A stretch of 64,000 nucleotides of DNA. Source: Basidiobolus meristosporus CBS 931.73. Lineage: Eukaryota; Basidiobolomycota; Basidiobolomycetes; Basidiobolales; Basidiobolaceae. Location of the stretch: the NCBI GenBank assembly GCA_002104905.1, contig MCFE01000112.1, positions 62,001 to 126,000 of the forward strand. The letters run 5' to 3'. The notes below the pieces were generated by a model. The model was given only the letters and a program-made list of their open reading frames with translations. It ran no database searches and was not told the DNA's origin. This document shows positions 45,973 to 57,662 of this stretch, in pieces. Numbering within the stretch: position 1 is the first letter of the stretch; the number at the start of each line of letters is the position of its first letter. The translations under genes and the position numbers were made by a program.

Positions 45973-48900
45973 ATGTCGGACAATCAAGAATGGAAGAATG
46001 CCATGCAGCAAATCCTGACCCAACAGCAACAGCTACTCCAGATCCTCAGCCAACAGCAACAAGGAATGACTACCATGGCTCAGAGCCAGCAAAGCCCTGT
46101 CAAGAGCAACTTTAGTGTGAAGGTCAACCGGTACCATGGCAGAGTCAATGAAAACCTGGGAACTTGGCTCTTTCAGATTGAAGAAGCTTTTAAAGCTAAA
46201 GGAATTGCTCCAGAGAGCAAGTTGCATTATGCAGCTTCTTACCTGGCAGATGCAGCTTTACAGTGGTACCACAACAAGATCAGGTCAGCTACTATGATGG
46301 GATGCTCTACAATCTCTACCTGGGATGAGTTTGTGTCGGAAATTCAGGATGCTTTTGAGCCTCCACACCAGCAGACACTACTAAGAAGGAAGTTAAAGAC
46401 ACTCAGACAGAAAGGAATGGTGCAAGAATACATCTATGAGTACAGATGTCTACTTGGACAAATTGAAAGAATGGACCCCTTGGATCAAGTTGAATACTTT
46501 ATTGATGGGTTGAAAGAAAGAACTCGCAAGGAAGTCAATTACCGAAGACCTCAGACTATTGAAGAAGCCATCAAGATTGCCATTGACTATGACTCAGCTA
46601 TGTTTGGAGTTGGGAAGCCTACAGTGACTAGTCAGAAAGGCTATAATCATTATGAAAGAAGACAATCAGAAGCAGTACCAATGGAAATAGACGCTATGCA
46701 GAAGAATCCCTCCTCAGAAGAATGCAAGAAGAGAGGACTTTGCTTCAATTGCCACCAGCAGGGACATATTGCAAAGTACTGCCCTCAGAGAAGAAATGGA
46801 CACCAGCCAACAAGAACCTTCAACCATATTGAGTCCCATGAACACAGTAATGTGGAAGATGAGCTTGAAGAAGACTCGGAACTCACCTTCCATATGACAG
46901 AAGAGTACTTGTCCCAAATGACTTCAAACTCAGGGAAGTTATTGTACCTGAATGGAGCAATCAATGGAGTACCTGCCAAGATCATGATTGACTCAGGAGC
47001 ATCGCATGAGTACATGTCAGAGCAATTTGCTTTGAAAGCTGGAATCAACTCGGAACCTACCAAATCAACTTCAGTCTCCACAGCTGATGGGAACTCCCAC
47101 ATAATCAACCGTATTACCCAGCCAGTAAGAATGAAGATCAATGACTATGAAGAAGACCTACAGGCTTATATATTTGGGAACTGCAAGTTTGACCTTGTAC
47201 TTGGGAAAACCTGGCTATTTTGTCGTAATCCATCAATCAACTGGAGAACCCATGCTACTCAGATCCAAAAAGACAACAAGACCTATGAGCTATTACCTGC
47301 CAGGCTGGATTTCAACTTGGTCAATTCCAGTGTGTGTGAGACAAGTGAACTTAGCAAGACCCAGTTCTGTAGAGCACTTAGAAAAGGTACCCAGATGTTC
47401 CTCATGGCGGTATTACAGGAGGATTCCTCTATCCCAGCACCCCAGCAGGTCCAGACTCTCTTGAAGAAATATTCAGACGTGTTTCCAGATGAGCTTGTAA
47501 GCCTACCACCAGTCAGAGACGTGGATCATGCCATTGACACAGGAGATAGCCCTCCAGTGAGCAAGACACCTTACAGAATGAGTCCATTGGAATTGGAGGA
47601 AATGAAGAAACAAATTGATCAGCTATTGGAGCAAGGATACATCAGGCCCAGCAAGTCACCTTGGGGAGCACCAGTGCTTTTTGTGAAAAAGAAGGATGGA
47701 ACACTTAGGATGTGCATTGACTACAGAGCCCTGAACTCAGTTACCGTCAAGAATAAGTACCCCATACCTCGGATTGATGAGCTTTTGGACCAACTTAATG
47801 GAGCCACTATTTTCAGCAAGATCGACCTCATGTCAGGATACAACCAGATTAGGGTGAAACCAGAAGATATCCCTAAGACAGCATTCAGGACCAGATATGG
47901 ACATTACGAGTACTTAGTCATGAGTTTTGGCCTCACTAATGCCCCTGCAACATTCATGACGCTGATGCAGACTGTCTTTCAGGAGTACTTAGACAAGTTT
48001 GTGATAATCTACCTGGATGACATATTGATATACAGCAAGACAGAAAAGGATCACATGGTGCACATTGAAAAGGTCTTGAAGAAACTAAGAGAGAACAAGC
48101 TATACGGCAAGCTAGCCAAGTGTGAATTCTTCAAGGAACACGTAGAATATCTGGGACACATAGTGACTAGCACAGGAGTAACCTTAGACCCCAAGAAGGT
48201 GGAAGTAATCAAGAATTTGAAGCAGCCCCATAGCATATCAGAACTCAGATCCTTCCTTGGAATGGTTTCCTATTATCGGAGATTTGTCAAGTCATTTGCA
48301 AGTATTGCAGCCCCTTTAACTGATATCCTCAAGAAAGACAATACCTACAAGTGGGACATAGCTTGTGAGACTGCCTTCCAGACACTAAAGAATGAACTTG
48401 CTAAGCTGCCAAGCTTAAGAATACCAGACTTCAGAAAAGAGTTCACTCTGTGCACAGATGCTTCAGATTATGCAATTGGTGGAGTGCTGAGCCAAGAACA
48501 CGAGGGAAAGGACTACCCTGTTGCCTTTGAATCCAAGAAACTGAACTCAGCAGAACAAAACTATCCAGTTCATGAGAAGGAGATGCTTGCTATAATACAC
48601 TGTTTGAAGACATGGAGATGCTATATTGAAGGAGTCAAATGCACTGTGAAGACTGATCATGCCTCCCTCAAGTATATATTTACTCAGAAGGTACTCTCTA
48701 GAAGAATGACAAGATGGAGTGAATACATTCAGCAATTTGACCTGGAGATTGTCTACTGCCCTGGAAAAAACAACACGGTTGCTGATGCCTTATCAAGATT
48801 AGATCAAGTTGCACAACTCAACTTGGTGCATGAATCAGATTGGCCTAGCCTATTACCAAAGTACTTGGAGGACCAAGCCATTCCTAATGAGGTGGATGAA

Positions 48901-50106
48901 GATATCAAGAAGATAATCCGTGATGAGGCCAGCAAATTTGTTGTACAGAATGAAACACTCTACCGAATTGTTGATGGAAGCCCTATTGCCTATTGTCCTT
49001 ATGTTGCTCGCCTGGATTTAATACATAAGCTACACAATGGATATGGACATCTTGGGATTGAAGGAACCTATAGCCTTGTAAAAGCCAGAGCATGGTGGCC
49101 CAGAATGAAACAAGACATTGAGAAGCTAGTAAAAACATGCCCAAACTGCCAAATCAATCAAGGCCAGCCACAAAGAATTGCCAAACTCTTCCCTTTGGAG
49201 CCTGTAAGACCATTTGAGAGATGGGGAATTGACTTTATTGGAAGACTGCCAACTACCAGGAAATGCAACCGTTGGATCCTAGTAGCAATTGACCATGCCA
49301 CTAAATGGCCAGTTGCTAAAGCTGTACCAATAGCCAGTGAACAAGAAGTTGCAAGTTTCATTTACCATGAGATCCTGATGAAGTTTGGATGCCCTGTGGA
49401 GATCTTATCCGATAGAGGTGCAAACTTTATGGCAAAGACATTAGAGGCTTACCTGGAAATGCAGCAGATCAGACACTTGAAAACCTCGGCATATCACCCC
49501 AGAACTAATGGAGTCACTGAGCGGTTTAATGGATTATTTGGAAAAATGCTGACCAAGTATGCAAATGGAGTTGTCAGTAGATGGGATGAGTATATAGACC
49601 AAGCACTCTTTGCATGCAGAGTCAGAGTACACAACACCACCCAGCAATCACCATTTTACTTAGTTTATGGATGTGAACCAAGGATTCCAGGAGATCTCAC
49701 ACAACCAAAGCTTACAGACACCTTAGAAGATGAACTCAGTCAGCCAAGTAGACACCAGCAACTGGAACAAAGACGTCAAGAGGCACAGACCAAAGTATCT
49801 CAAAGTGCAGAAAAGATGAAGCAGAGATTTGATAAGACTATAGCACCAGAAGCATTGACAGTTGGGAACTTTGTATTGCTAAGAAACAACACTCGGAAGA
49901 AGTTTGAGCCACAATGGACAGGACCATTCAAGATCATCAGAGAATGTCCATTTGCAACTTACCAACTGGTGGACAAACAAGGCAATATCCGGGAAGACTT
50001 AGTGCATAGGGACAGACTCAAGCTTGCAAGACTTGCTGATAATACTGAACCATCAAGATATTGGTATCACAAGAAAAGAGATTCAGGAGAACCCTCTCAA
50101 CTTTAG
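45973..50106 (+). CDS. Ty3/gypsy gag-pol polyprotein, 1377 aa, intact
   Basis: One uninterrupted frame. A Gln-rich N-terminus (10-40) precedes a retrotransposon gag domain (about 60-205). The CCHC knuckle is C257, C260, H265, C270. The aspartic protease has DSG at D340-G342. Reverse transcriptase spans ~545-730, with D618 and YLDD at 680-683. RNase H spans ~820-940 (D829, E868 or E870, D895). Integrase zinc ligands are H1021, H1026, C1056, C1059; the integrase triad is D1087, D1147, E1183 with 35 residues between the last two. A GPF-type C-terminal domain (TGPFKI at 1316) follows, with no chromodomain seen. Gag and pol are fused in one frame, so no frameshift is needed; the Gag:Pol ratio must be set otherwise. 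ATG at 45973 is the first in frame after the primer site and aligns with the starts in other copies. Confidence 0.97.
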   Translation: MSDNQEWKNAMQQILTQQQQLLQILSQQQQGMTTMAQSQQSPVKSNFSVKVNRYHGRVNENLGTWLFQIEEAFKAKGIAPESKLHYAASYLADAALQWYHNKIRSATMMGCSTISTWDEFVSEIQDAFEPPHQQTLLRRKLKTLRQKGMVQEYIYEYRCLLGQIERMDPLDQVEYFIDGLKERTRKEVNYRRPQTIEEAIKIAIDYDSAMFGVGKPTVTSQKGYNHYERRQSEAVPMEIDAMQKNPSSEECKKRGLCFNCHQQGHIAKYCPQRRNGHQPTRTFNHIESHEHSNVEDELEEDSELTFHMTEEYLSQMTSNSGKLLYLNGAINGVPAKIMIDSGASHEYMSEQFALKAGINSEPTKSTSVSTADGNSHIINRITQPVRMKINDYEEDLQAYIFGNCKFDLVLGKTWLFCRNPSINWRTHATQIQKDNKTYELLPARLDFNLVNSSVCETSELSKTQFCRALRKGTQMFLMAVLQEDSSIPAPQQVQTLLKKYSDVFPDELVSLPPVRDVDHAIDTGDSPPVSKTPYRMSPLELEEMKKQIDQLLEQGYIRPSKSPWGAPVLFVKKKDGTLRMCIDYRALNSVTVKNKYPIPRIDELLDQLNGATIFSKIDLMSGYNQIRVKPEDIPKTAFRTRYGHYEYLVMSFGLTNAPATFMTLMQTVFQEYLDKFVIIYLDDILIYSKTEKDHMVHIEKVLKKLRENKLYGKLAKCEFFKEHVEYLGHIVTSTGVTLDPKKVEVIKNLKQPHSISELRSFLGMVSYYRRFVKSFASIAAPLTDILKKDNTYKWDIACETAFQTLKNELAKLPSLRIPDFRKEFTLCTDASDYAIGGVLSQEHEGKDYPVAFESKKLNSAEQNYPVHEKEMLAIIHCLKTWRCYIEGVKCTVKTDHASLKYIFTQKVLSRRMTRWSEYIQQFDLEIVYCPGKNNTVADALSRLDQVAQLNLVHESDWPSLLPKYLEDQAIPNEVDEDIKKIIRDEASKFVVQNETLYRIVDGSPIAYCPYVARLDLIHKLHNGYGHLGIEGTYSLVKARAWWPRMKQDIEKLVKTCPNCQINQGQPQRIAKLFPLEPVRPFERWGIDFIGRLPTTRKCNRWILVAIDHATKWPVAKAVPIASEQEVASFIYHEILMKFGCPVEILSDRGANFMAKTLEAYLEMQQIRHLKTSAYHPRTNGVTERFNGLFGKMLTKYANGVVSRWDEYIDQALFACRVRVHNTTQQSPFYLVYGCEPRIPGDLTQPKLTDTLEDELSQPSRHQQLEQRRQEAQTKVSQSAEKMKQRFDKTIAPEALTVGNFVLLRNNTRKKFEPQWTGPFKIIRECPFATYQLVDKQGNIREDLVHRDRLKLARLADNTEPSRYWYHKKRDSGEPSQL

Positions 50107-50116
50107 TAGGGGAGAA
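50106..50116 (+). other. Polypurine tract of the intact gypsy element
   Basis: GTAGGGGAGAA lies immediately before the 3' LTR and directly overlaps the gag-pol stop codon region. It is the usual site for plus-strand DNA priming. Confidence 0.8.
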
Positions 50117-50484
50117 TGTTATGATCTGCCGCTTGAATGTTTAAGTTAGATCAGTTTTTAGCCAAATCAGTTAGTATATGTTTAGGTTATCAGTACATCA
50201 GTATTATCTATGAAATCAGTAGCATTAGTCAGCAAATGAATCAGCAGATCCTTATCAGACAGAAATAGATATATTAAGTAGGATCTTATTGGGTGATGAT
50301 GATGCAATCAAATGAGTCATCAGCCACAACCTACATTAGGAAATACAATTAGTCAGCAATTGATCTGGCAAAATGTATATAAGGAGCTGCTGGAACCTCA
50401 ATAAAAATCAGTTCAAGTTTTAGTGAATACAATACTAGCTAAACTCCCTATTCCTCTACAACTCTTATACCAAGACTTGTAACA
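50117..50484 (+). repeat. 3' LTR of the intact gypsy element
   Basis: 368 bp, apparently identical to the 5' LTR along its whole length when read side by side. TATATAA at 50376-50382, AATAAA at 50400-50405. Confidence 0.92.
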
Positions 50485-50555
50485 AAAGTAGATGTTTGAG
50501 TGAGAAATAGATATTGAAACTGTAATAGTATTTTGTAAGTAACTGCATGTAGATA
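50485..50555 (+). repeat. Repeat B, middle part
   Basis: 71 bp between the gypsy element and the solo LTR: GATGTTTGAGTGAGAAATAG onward matches repeat A at 33720-33775. Ends with GATA, duplicated after the solo LTR. Confidence 0.75.
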
Positions 50556-51797
50556 TGTGGTAATGGAAAGTATTCCATTACAACAATATCTCTAAACCAA
50601 TATTGCACTCATTTCTTTATTTTGCTTTTTGCTATCGTAACACACAAGAGAAAGATCAAGAATTTCCAACTTTGAAGAGCAAATGCTCCAGACCCTGACA
50701 AGCAATCCACCCAAGAATATTATGTCATACAGAACACGTAGTAGCCAACACATGTTTCAAATTACAGCTCATTTGAAGCAGTACTTAAGGAGTTATGACC
50801 AAAAGAGTCCAACTATTATATATACTATGCCTTATTGCTAGGATTACTATGGTGACTTTGATCGCGTGTAACTTTTGAACCAGCCAATCAAATCACGTGA
50901 AATTTTCACAGGTGCTGCGCCTATGTCCGATCTGCGCCACTGCAAAGTTTTAGCTTTGTATCACGTGTATTGCTTGCGCAATTGCCCAAAAACTTTGATC
51001 CTTCAAAATTTTCATATATATGACTTCCCCAGCTGAAAAATAAAGGAGAGCCTCTCTTTCCAGAATCTCCACACTACGATTACAAGTTTAAAGATTATAA
51101 GACTTCCCCTGCATCACTTGCACTGTTGAGTATTCTGACTTTGATCAGTACTACATCAGTAAAGAGACTGCAAAGCTCACAAGAATCCAATCTAAGTTCT
51201 ACAAGAAACTACCACTTTTCTGTCGGAAAAGTCCCCTCTAAGAAACCCCTTTACTCTAAAGACACCCCTTTAGACACCCCTTTAGTCTAAAGACCCCTTT
51301 AGAGACCCCTTTAAGAAACCCCTTTACTCTAAAGAAGCCCCTTTAGGCACCCCTTTAGTGTAAAGTCCACTTTAGAGACCACTACAAGAAGCCCCTTTAC
51401 TCTAAAGACACCCCTTTAGACACCCCTTTAGGTCTAAAGACCCCTTTAGATACTTCTACAACACACCACTTTAGGTTAAAGGGGAGTTCAGAATTTCCAT
51501 ATTAGGAAATATTTTCTCAGAAAGGAAAGTGACTTCCAAATAAGGAAAAGTTACTATAAAAGTAAATAAGCCCATTAGTCAACAGAAGGTCAGAACACTG
51601 CTGTAGAAGTGATAAACACTGCCTACAGTATATTTTGAGCCCAAGATTGAGGAAATTAGTGAAAGTTATATCTTCTATCGGTATATCAAACTCCCAATAA
51701 ACTATTTCAGTATTAACATACTGGAAGTTGTTGTATATTGTTGATTAGCCTCTACATTGTAGAACAAGCCCCAAACTAATCATAATACAACACAACA
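50556..51797 (+). repeat. Solo LTR with internal minisatellite, copy 2 (1242 bp)
   Basis: TGTGGTAATGG to CAACACAACA, flanked by GATA at 50552-50555 and 51798-51801. Repeat A at 33771-33790 has the uninterrupted site (GTAGACACC). Nearly collinear with the reverse complement of 9883-11127, with minor differences and a similar minisatellite. Contains no credible gene. Confidence 0.8.
51230..51486. repeat. CCCCTTTAG minisatellite (copy 2)
   Basis: About 255 bp of CCCCTTTAG, ACACCCCTTTAG, TCTAAAGA and AAGAAACCCCTTTACT units. Unit order and number differ in detail from copy 1, so the array has changed since the copies parted. Confidence 0.8.
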
Positions 51798-51801
51798 GAT
51801 A

Positions 51802-52410
51802 CCCAAGTGTAAATACTAATATGACCAATACCAAGGAGCACAATGCAAAACAGTTGAAAATGTGAAAATCACATGGCAATTGGGCAGGTGGTGGAGCTAT
51901 AAATAGATCATGATATGGGATAAAAACAAGTCAAATATGAGATTAGTTATTCTTGGGTTAAGGAATATGAGTTGGGGCACTCTATTTTCTGACTTGGTGA
52001 ACTTGACTAAAATCATCAGAAAATGCCCTTACAAGACTTGCAATTTGGTGGATAAGCAAATAAATGTTCATCATGACTTATTTCATAGGCATAGACTTAA
52101 GCTAACAAGACTTCCAGAGAATGTGTAACAATCAATATATTGTAACCACAAAACAAAGAATCCAGGAGAACCATCTCAATCTTAGTTGGAGAGAAAGCTT
52201 TCATCTACCACTTATTTGACTAAGTTAGGTCCATAATTAGTCAAGATATTTAGGAACTAGTAGTAACCTAGCCATATTATTACCTATGAGGTCAGTATCA
52301 TGTGCTACCAGAAGAGTAAGCAGATCCTTATCAGCCAAAAACAGTGATATTCAGTTTGATCCTGTAAGAAGTTGACGCAACCTCAATAAAAATCAGTTCA
52401 AGTTTCAGAG
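51802..52410 (+). pseudogene. Repeat B, right part: gypsy pol 3' end relic and truncated LTR
   Basis: 51945-52190 encodes a decayed integrase C-terminus (CNLVDKQ, FHRHRLKLTRLPEN, then KNPGEPSQS and a stop), paralogous to 33985-34168. From about 52191 an LTR-like stretch (CTTTCATCTACCAC to CAGTTCAAGTTTCAGAG) is cut at 52410 by the LTR of the next gypsy. Confidence 0.6.
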
Positions 52411-52779
52411 TGTTATGATATACTGCTTGAATGTTAAGTTAGATCAGTTTTTAGTTAAATCAATTGGTTTTATGTTTAGCCTATTAGTATATCAGTGTTA
52501 TCTATCAAATTAGTAGTATTAGTCAGCAGATGAATCAGCAGATTCTTATTGGACAGAAATAGTTATATTAAGTAGGATCTAATAGGGTGATGATGATGCA
52601 ATCAAATGAGTCATCAGCCACAGCCTACATTAGGAGATACAATTGGTCAGCAACTGATCTGACAAAATGTATGTAAGGAACTGCTGGAACCTCAATAAAA
52701 ATCAGTTCAAGTTCTAGTAAATACAATACCAGCTAAACTCCCTATTCCTCTACAAACTCTTATATCAAGAATTGTAACA
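52411..52779 (+). repeat. 5' LTR of the broken gypsy element
   Basis: 369 bp, TGTTATGATATACTGC to GAATTGTAACA, then TTGGTAGCAGC primer site at 52780-52790. Same family as 45547 but with several differences, so older. Contains AATAAA near 52692. Confidence 0.85.
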
Positions 52780-52837
52780 TTGGTAGCAGCAATGACCAGA
52801 AACCTCCCTCCTGAAGAAGGAAGAAACCACCCTCAAG

Positions 52838-55800
52838 ATGTTAGACAAGCAACAATGGAAGAATGCCATGCAGCAAATCCTGGCCCAACTGCAACAGTTA
52901 CTCCATATCCTCAGCCAACAGCAACAAGGAATGACTACCATGGCCCAGAGCCCACAAAGCCCTGTCAAGAGCAACTTTAGTGTGAAGGTCAACTGGTACC
53001 ATGGCAGAGTCAATGAAAAACTGGTAGCTTGGCTCTTCCGGATTGAAGAAGCTTTTAAGGCTAAAGGAATTGCTCCAGAAAGTAAGTTGCATTATGCAGC
53101 TTTACAGTGGTACCACATCAAGATCAGGTCGGCCACTATGATGGGATGCTCTACAATCTCTACCTGGGATGAGTTTGTGTTGGAAATTCAGGATGCTTTT
53201 GAAGCTCCTCACCAGCAGACACTACTAAGAAGGAAGTTAAAGACACTCAGACAGAAAGGAATGGTGCAAGAATATATCTATGAGTACAGATGTCTACTTG
53301 GACAAATTGAAAGAATGGACCTCCTGGATCAAGTTGAATACTTTATTGATGGGTTGAAAGAAAGATCTTATAAGGAAGTGAATTATCAAAGACCTCAGAC
53401 TATTGAAGAAGCCATCAAGATTGCCATTGACTATGACTCAGCTATGTTTGGAGTTGGGAAGCCTACAGTGACTAATCAGAAAGGCTACAATTACTATGAA
53501 AGAAGACAGTCAGAACCAGTACCCATTGAAATAGATGCTGTGCAGAAGAGCCCTACCTCAGAAGAATGCAGAAAGAAAGGACTTTGTTTCAATTACCACC
53601 AGCCAGGACATATCTCAAAATACTGCCCTCAGAGAAGAAATGGACACCAGTCAATAAGAACCTTCAACCATATTGAGTCCCATGACCACAGTAATGTGGT
53701 GGATGAACTTGAAGAAGACTTGGAACTCACTTTCCATATGACAGAAGAGTACTTGTCCCAAATGACCTCAAGCTCAGGGAAGCTATTGTACTTAAATGGA
53801 GTAATCAATGGAGTACCAGCCAAGATCATGACTGACTCATGAGCCTCACAAGAGTACATGTCAGAACAACTTGCCTTGAAAGCTGGAATCAACTCAGAAC
53901 CTAACAAATCAACTTCAGTCTCAACAGCCAATGGGAACTCTCACATAATCAACCGTATTACCCAGCCAGTAAGAATGAAGATCAATGACTATGAAAAAGA
54001 CTCACAGGCCTATATATTTGGGAACTGCAAGTTTGACCTTGCACTTGGAAAAACCTGGCTATTTTGTTGCAATCCATCAATCAGCTGTAGAACCCATGCT
54101 ATTCAGATCCAAAAGAACAACAACACTCATGAACTATTACCTGTCAGACTGGATTTCAACTTGGTCAATTCCAATATGTGTGAAACAAGTGAACTTAACA
54201 AGACCCAGATCTGTAGAGCACTTAGAAAAGTTACTCATATGTTCCTCATGGCAGTATTACAGGAGGATTCCTCTACCCCAGCACCCCAGAAGGTCCAGAC
54301 ATCAGTGCTTTTGTGAAAAAGAAGAATGGAACACTTAGGATGTGCGTTGCCTACAGAGCCCTGAGCTCAGTTACTGTCAAGAATAAGTACCCCATACCTT
54401 GGATTGATGAGCTTTTGGACCAACTTAATGAAGCCACCATATTCAGCAAGATTGACCTCATGTCAGGATACAACCATATTAGGGTGAAACCAGAAGACAT
54501 CCCTAAGACAGCTTACAGGACCAGATATGGACATTACAAGTACTTAGTCATGAGTTTTGGCCTCACCAATGCCCCAGCAACATTCACAACTCTGATGCAG
54601 ACTGTCTTCCAGGAGTACTTAGACAAGTTTGTGATAATCTACCTGGATGACATATTGTTATACAGCAAGACAGAAGGGGATCACTTGGTGCACATTGAAA
54701 AGGTCTTAATGAAGCTAAGAGAAAACAAGCTATATGGCAAGCTAGCCAAGTGTGAATTCTTCAAGGAACACATTAAATATCTGGGACACATAGTGACTAG
54801 CACAGGAGTGACCTTAGACCCTAAGAAGGTTGAAGTTATCAAGAATTTGAACCTGCCCCATAGCATATCAGAACTCAGATCATTCCTTGGAATGGTATCC
54901 TATTATTGGAGATTTGTCAAGTCCTTTGCAAGCATTGCAGCCCCTTGAACTGATATCCTCAAGAAAGACAACACCTACAAGTGGGACATAGCCTGTGAGA
55001 CTGCCTTTCAGATGCTCAAGAATGAACTTGCAAAGCTGCCAAGCTTAAGAATACCTGACTTCAGAAAAGAGTTTATCCTGTGCACAGATGCTTTGGATTA
55101 TGCACTTGGTAGAGTACTGAGCCAAGAACACAAGGGAAAGAGCTACCCAGTTGCCTTTGAATCCAAAAAACTGAACTCAGCAGAACAAAACTATCTGGTG
55201 CATGAGAAGGAGATGCTTCCAATAATACACTGCCTGAAGACATGGAGATGCAATATTGAAGGAGTCAAATGCACTGTAAAGACTGATCATGCCTCACTCC
55301 AGTATATATTTACTTGGAAGGTTCTATTCAGAAGAATGACAAGATGGTGTGAGTACATTCAGCAATTTGACTTGGAGACTGTCTACTGCCCTAGGAAAAG
55401 CAACACAATTGCTGATGCCTTATCAAGACTAGAACAAGTGGCACAACTCAACTTGGTGCATGAGTCAGATTGGCCTAGCTTATTACCTCAGTATTTGGAG
55501 GACCAAGCCATTCCTAATGAGGTGGATGAAGAGATCAAGAAGATAATCCGGGAGGAAGCCAGCAAATTTGTAGTACAGGATGAAACACTCTACCAAATTG
55601 TTGATGGAAGCCCTATTGCCTAATGTACTTATGTTGCTTGCCTGGATTTAATACATTAGCTACACAATGGATATGGACATTTTGGGATTGAAGGAACCTA
55701 TAGCCTTCTGAAAGCCAGAGCATTGTGGCCCAGAATGAAACAAGATATTGAGAAGCTAGTGAAAACATGCCCAAACTGCCAAATCAATCAAGGCCAGCCA

Positions 55801-56735
55801 CATAGAATATCCAAACTCTTCCCTTTGGAGCCTGTAAGACCATTTGGGAGAAGGGGAATTGACTTTATTGGAAGACTGCCAACCACCAGGAAATGCAACC
55901 TTTGGATCCTAGTAGCAATTGACCATGCTACTAAATGGCCAGTTGCTAAAGCTGCACCAATAGCCAGTGAACTAGAAGTTGCAAGTTTCATTTACCATGA
56001 GATCCTGATGAAGTTTGGATGCCCTGTGGAGATATTATCTGATAGAGGAGCAAACTTTATGGCAAAAGCATTGGAAGCTTACCAGGAAATGTAGCAGATC
56101 AAACACTTGAAAACCTCAGCATATCACCCCAGAACTAGTGAGTCACTGAACGCTTTAATGGATTATTTGGAAAAATGCTGACCAAGTATGCAAATGGAGC
56201 TGTCAGTAGATGGGATGAGTATATAGATCAAGCACTTTTTGCCTGCAGAGCAAGCATGCACAACACTACCCAACAATTCCCATTTTACTTAGTGTTTGGA
56301 TGTGAGCCAAGGATTCCAGGAGATCTCACACAACCCAAGCATACAGACACCTTAGAAGATGAACTCAGTCAGCCCAGTAGTCACCAGCAATTGGAACAAA
56401 GACATCAAGAGGCGCAGGCCAAAGTATCTTGGAGTGCAGAAAAGATGAAGCAGAGATTTGATAAGACCATAGCACCAGAAGCATTGACAGTTGGGAACTT
56501 TGTATTACTAAGAAACATCACTTGGAAGACATTTGAGCCACAATGGACAGTACCATTCAAGATCATCAGAGAATGTCCATTTGCAACTTACCAACTAGTG
56601 GATAAACAAGGGAATATCCGGGAAGATTTAGTTCATGGAGACAGACTCAAGCTTGCAAGACTTGCTGACAATACTGAACCACCAAGATATTGGTATCACA
56701 AGAAAAGAGACTCAGGAGAACCCTCTCAACTTTAG
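52838..56735 (+). pseudogene. Ty3/gypsy gag-pol, broken copy
   Basis: Collinear with the intact protein but carries: a 7-codon gag deletion (HYAALQWYH, about 53098); loss of one knuckle Cys (CFNY instead of CFNC); TGA at 53840-53842 inside the protease DSG motif; a ~220-bp deletion near 54303 removing the protease-RT junction; TGA at 54946-54948; TAA at 55621-55623; TAG at 56092-56094 in integrase; and a 1-bp loss near 56141. RT keeps YLDD (54645-54656). The polyprotein cannot be made. Three of the defects recur in other copies in this window. Confidence 0.9.
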
Positions 56736-56744
56736 TGGGTAGAA

Positions 56745-56891
56745 TGTTATGATCTACCACTTGAATGTTAAGTTAGATCAGTTTTAGTTAAATCAATTAG
56801 TTTTATGTTTAGCCTATCAGTATATCAGTGTTATCTATCAAATCAGTAATATTAGTTAGCAGATGAATCAGCCAATCCTTATCAGACAGAA
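56745..56891 (+). repeat. Truncated 3' LTR of the broken gypsy element
   Basis: TGTTATGATCTACCACTTG to about CAGACAGAAAT, the first ~147 bp of the LTR. The rest is missing, and a PIF/Harbinger-like element begins at 56904. The polypurine tract GTGGGTAGAA precedes it. Confidence 0.8.
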
Positions 56892-57662
56892 ATACTTGTA
56901 TTAGACTTGTTCCATTGTACTGTGCCAGGGTGCGCGGCGCAATCCGTGGTTGTAAAGAACAATTGGGCGCAATTTTATAGGTACCAGTAGGCAGTATTGT
57001 TCTTGGACAATTTTACACTATGTGGGACAATCTTGCACACTATGGCACAATCTGACACAATGAGGTTGGCACAGATGATTGCGCCAACTCATAATGTTTG
57101 CATCATGTGCGCAATTGGATACCACTATTATAGCAGGAAAAATCCAGTAATTGGATATGTTTCTTTGATGTAAATTGAAATAAATGTGTATCACACTATA
57201 AACTACACTGATACTTACCATTTTGGCTACCATCACTCCAATTGGATGGTATCTCAGTGGTTAATTGGCCTAAAAGTATCCTGAAGCTGGCAGCCCCTAA
57301 TTGGCTCATTGACTACTAAACAAGCTACCTGATTTGCCATCAAATATCCCATTTTGCCCATTGAGCAAGTAAATCCCTGAAGCTAGTGACTGGACAAGGT
57401 GTCATAGCTAGCATGTGAGCAGTTGGGTAGGTGCAAAACAGATCCAATAGCTGCACTGGTATTACCAATGATGTATATATATGCAGGGTGTTTATTTATA
57501 GGGGTTCTGTCTCAAATGTGAGACAACCTCGATATTACTTATATCAAAAACTTGATGATCACTGATTTGCAATGGCTCAATTCTGATTGCAAAAAAAATG
57601 TTTTGTCAGGATCATTACTAATAATAGTAATTCATAGCAATTGCATCATCTTCTCCTGGGTT

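Larger units (their letters stand above)
45547..50484 (+). mobile_element. Complete Ty3/gypsy retrotransposon, 4938 bp, apparently recent
   Basis: 5' LTR 45547-45914, primer site at 45916, single gag-pol frame 45973-50106, polypurine tract, 3' LTR 50117-50484. Flanked by AAAG on both sides (45543-45546, 50485-50488). The paralogous repeat A lacks the element, confirming an insertion. Both LTRs are 368 bp and I see no difference between them, which implies a very recent insertion. All expected parts for autonomous transposition are present. Confidence 0.95.

Noticed and set aside
57018-57236. 72-codon minus-strand frame in the left end of PIF/Harbinger-like copy 2
   Set aside because: Sits in the non-coding terminal region, shows no motif and has no counterpart to compare within the window.
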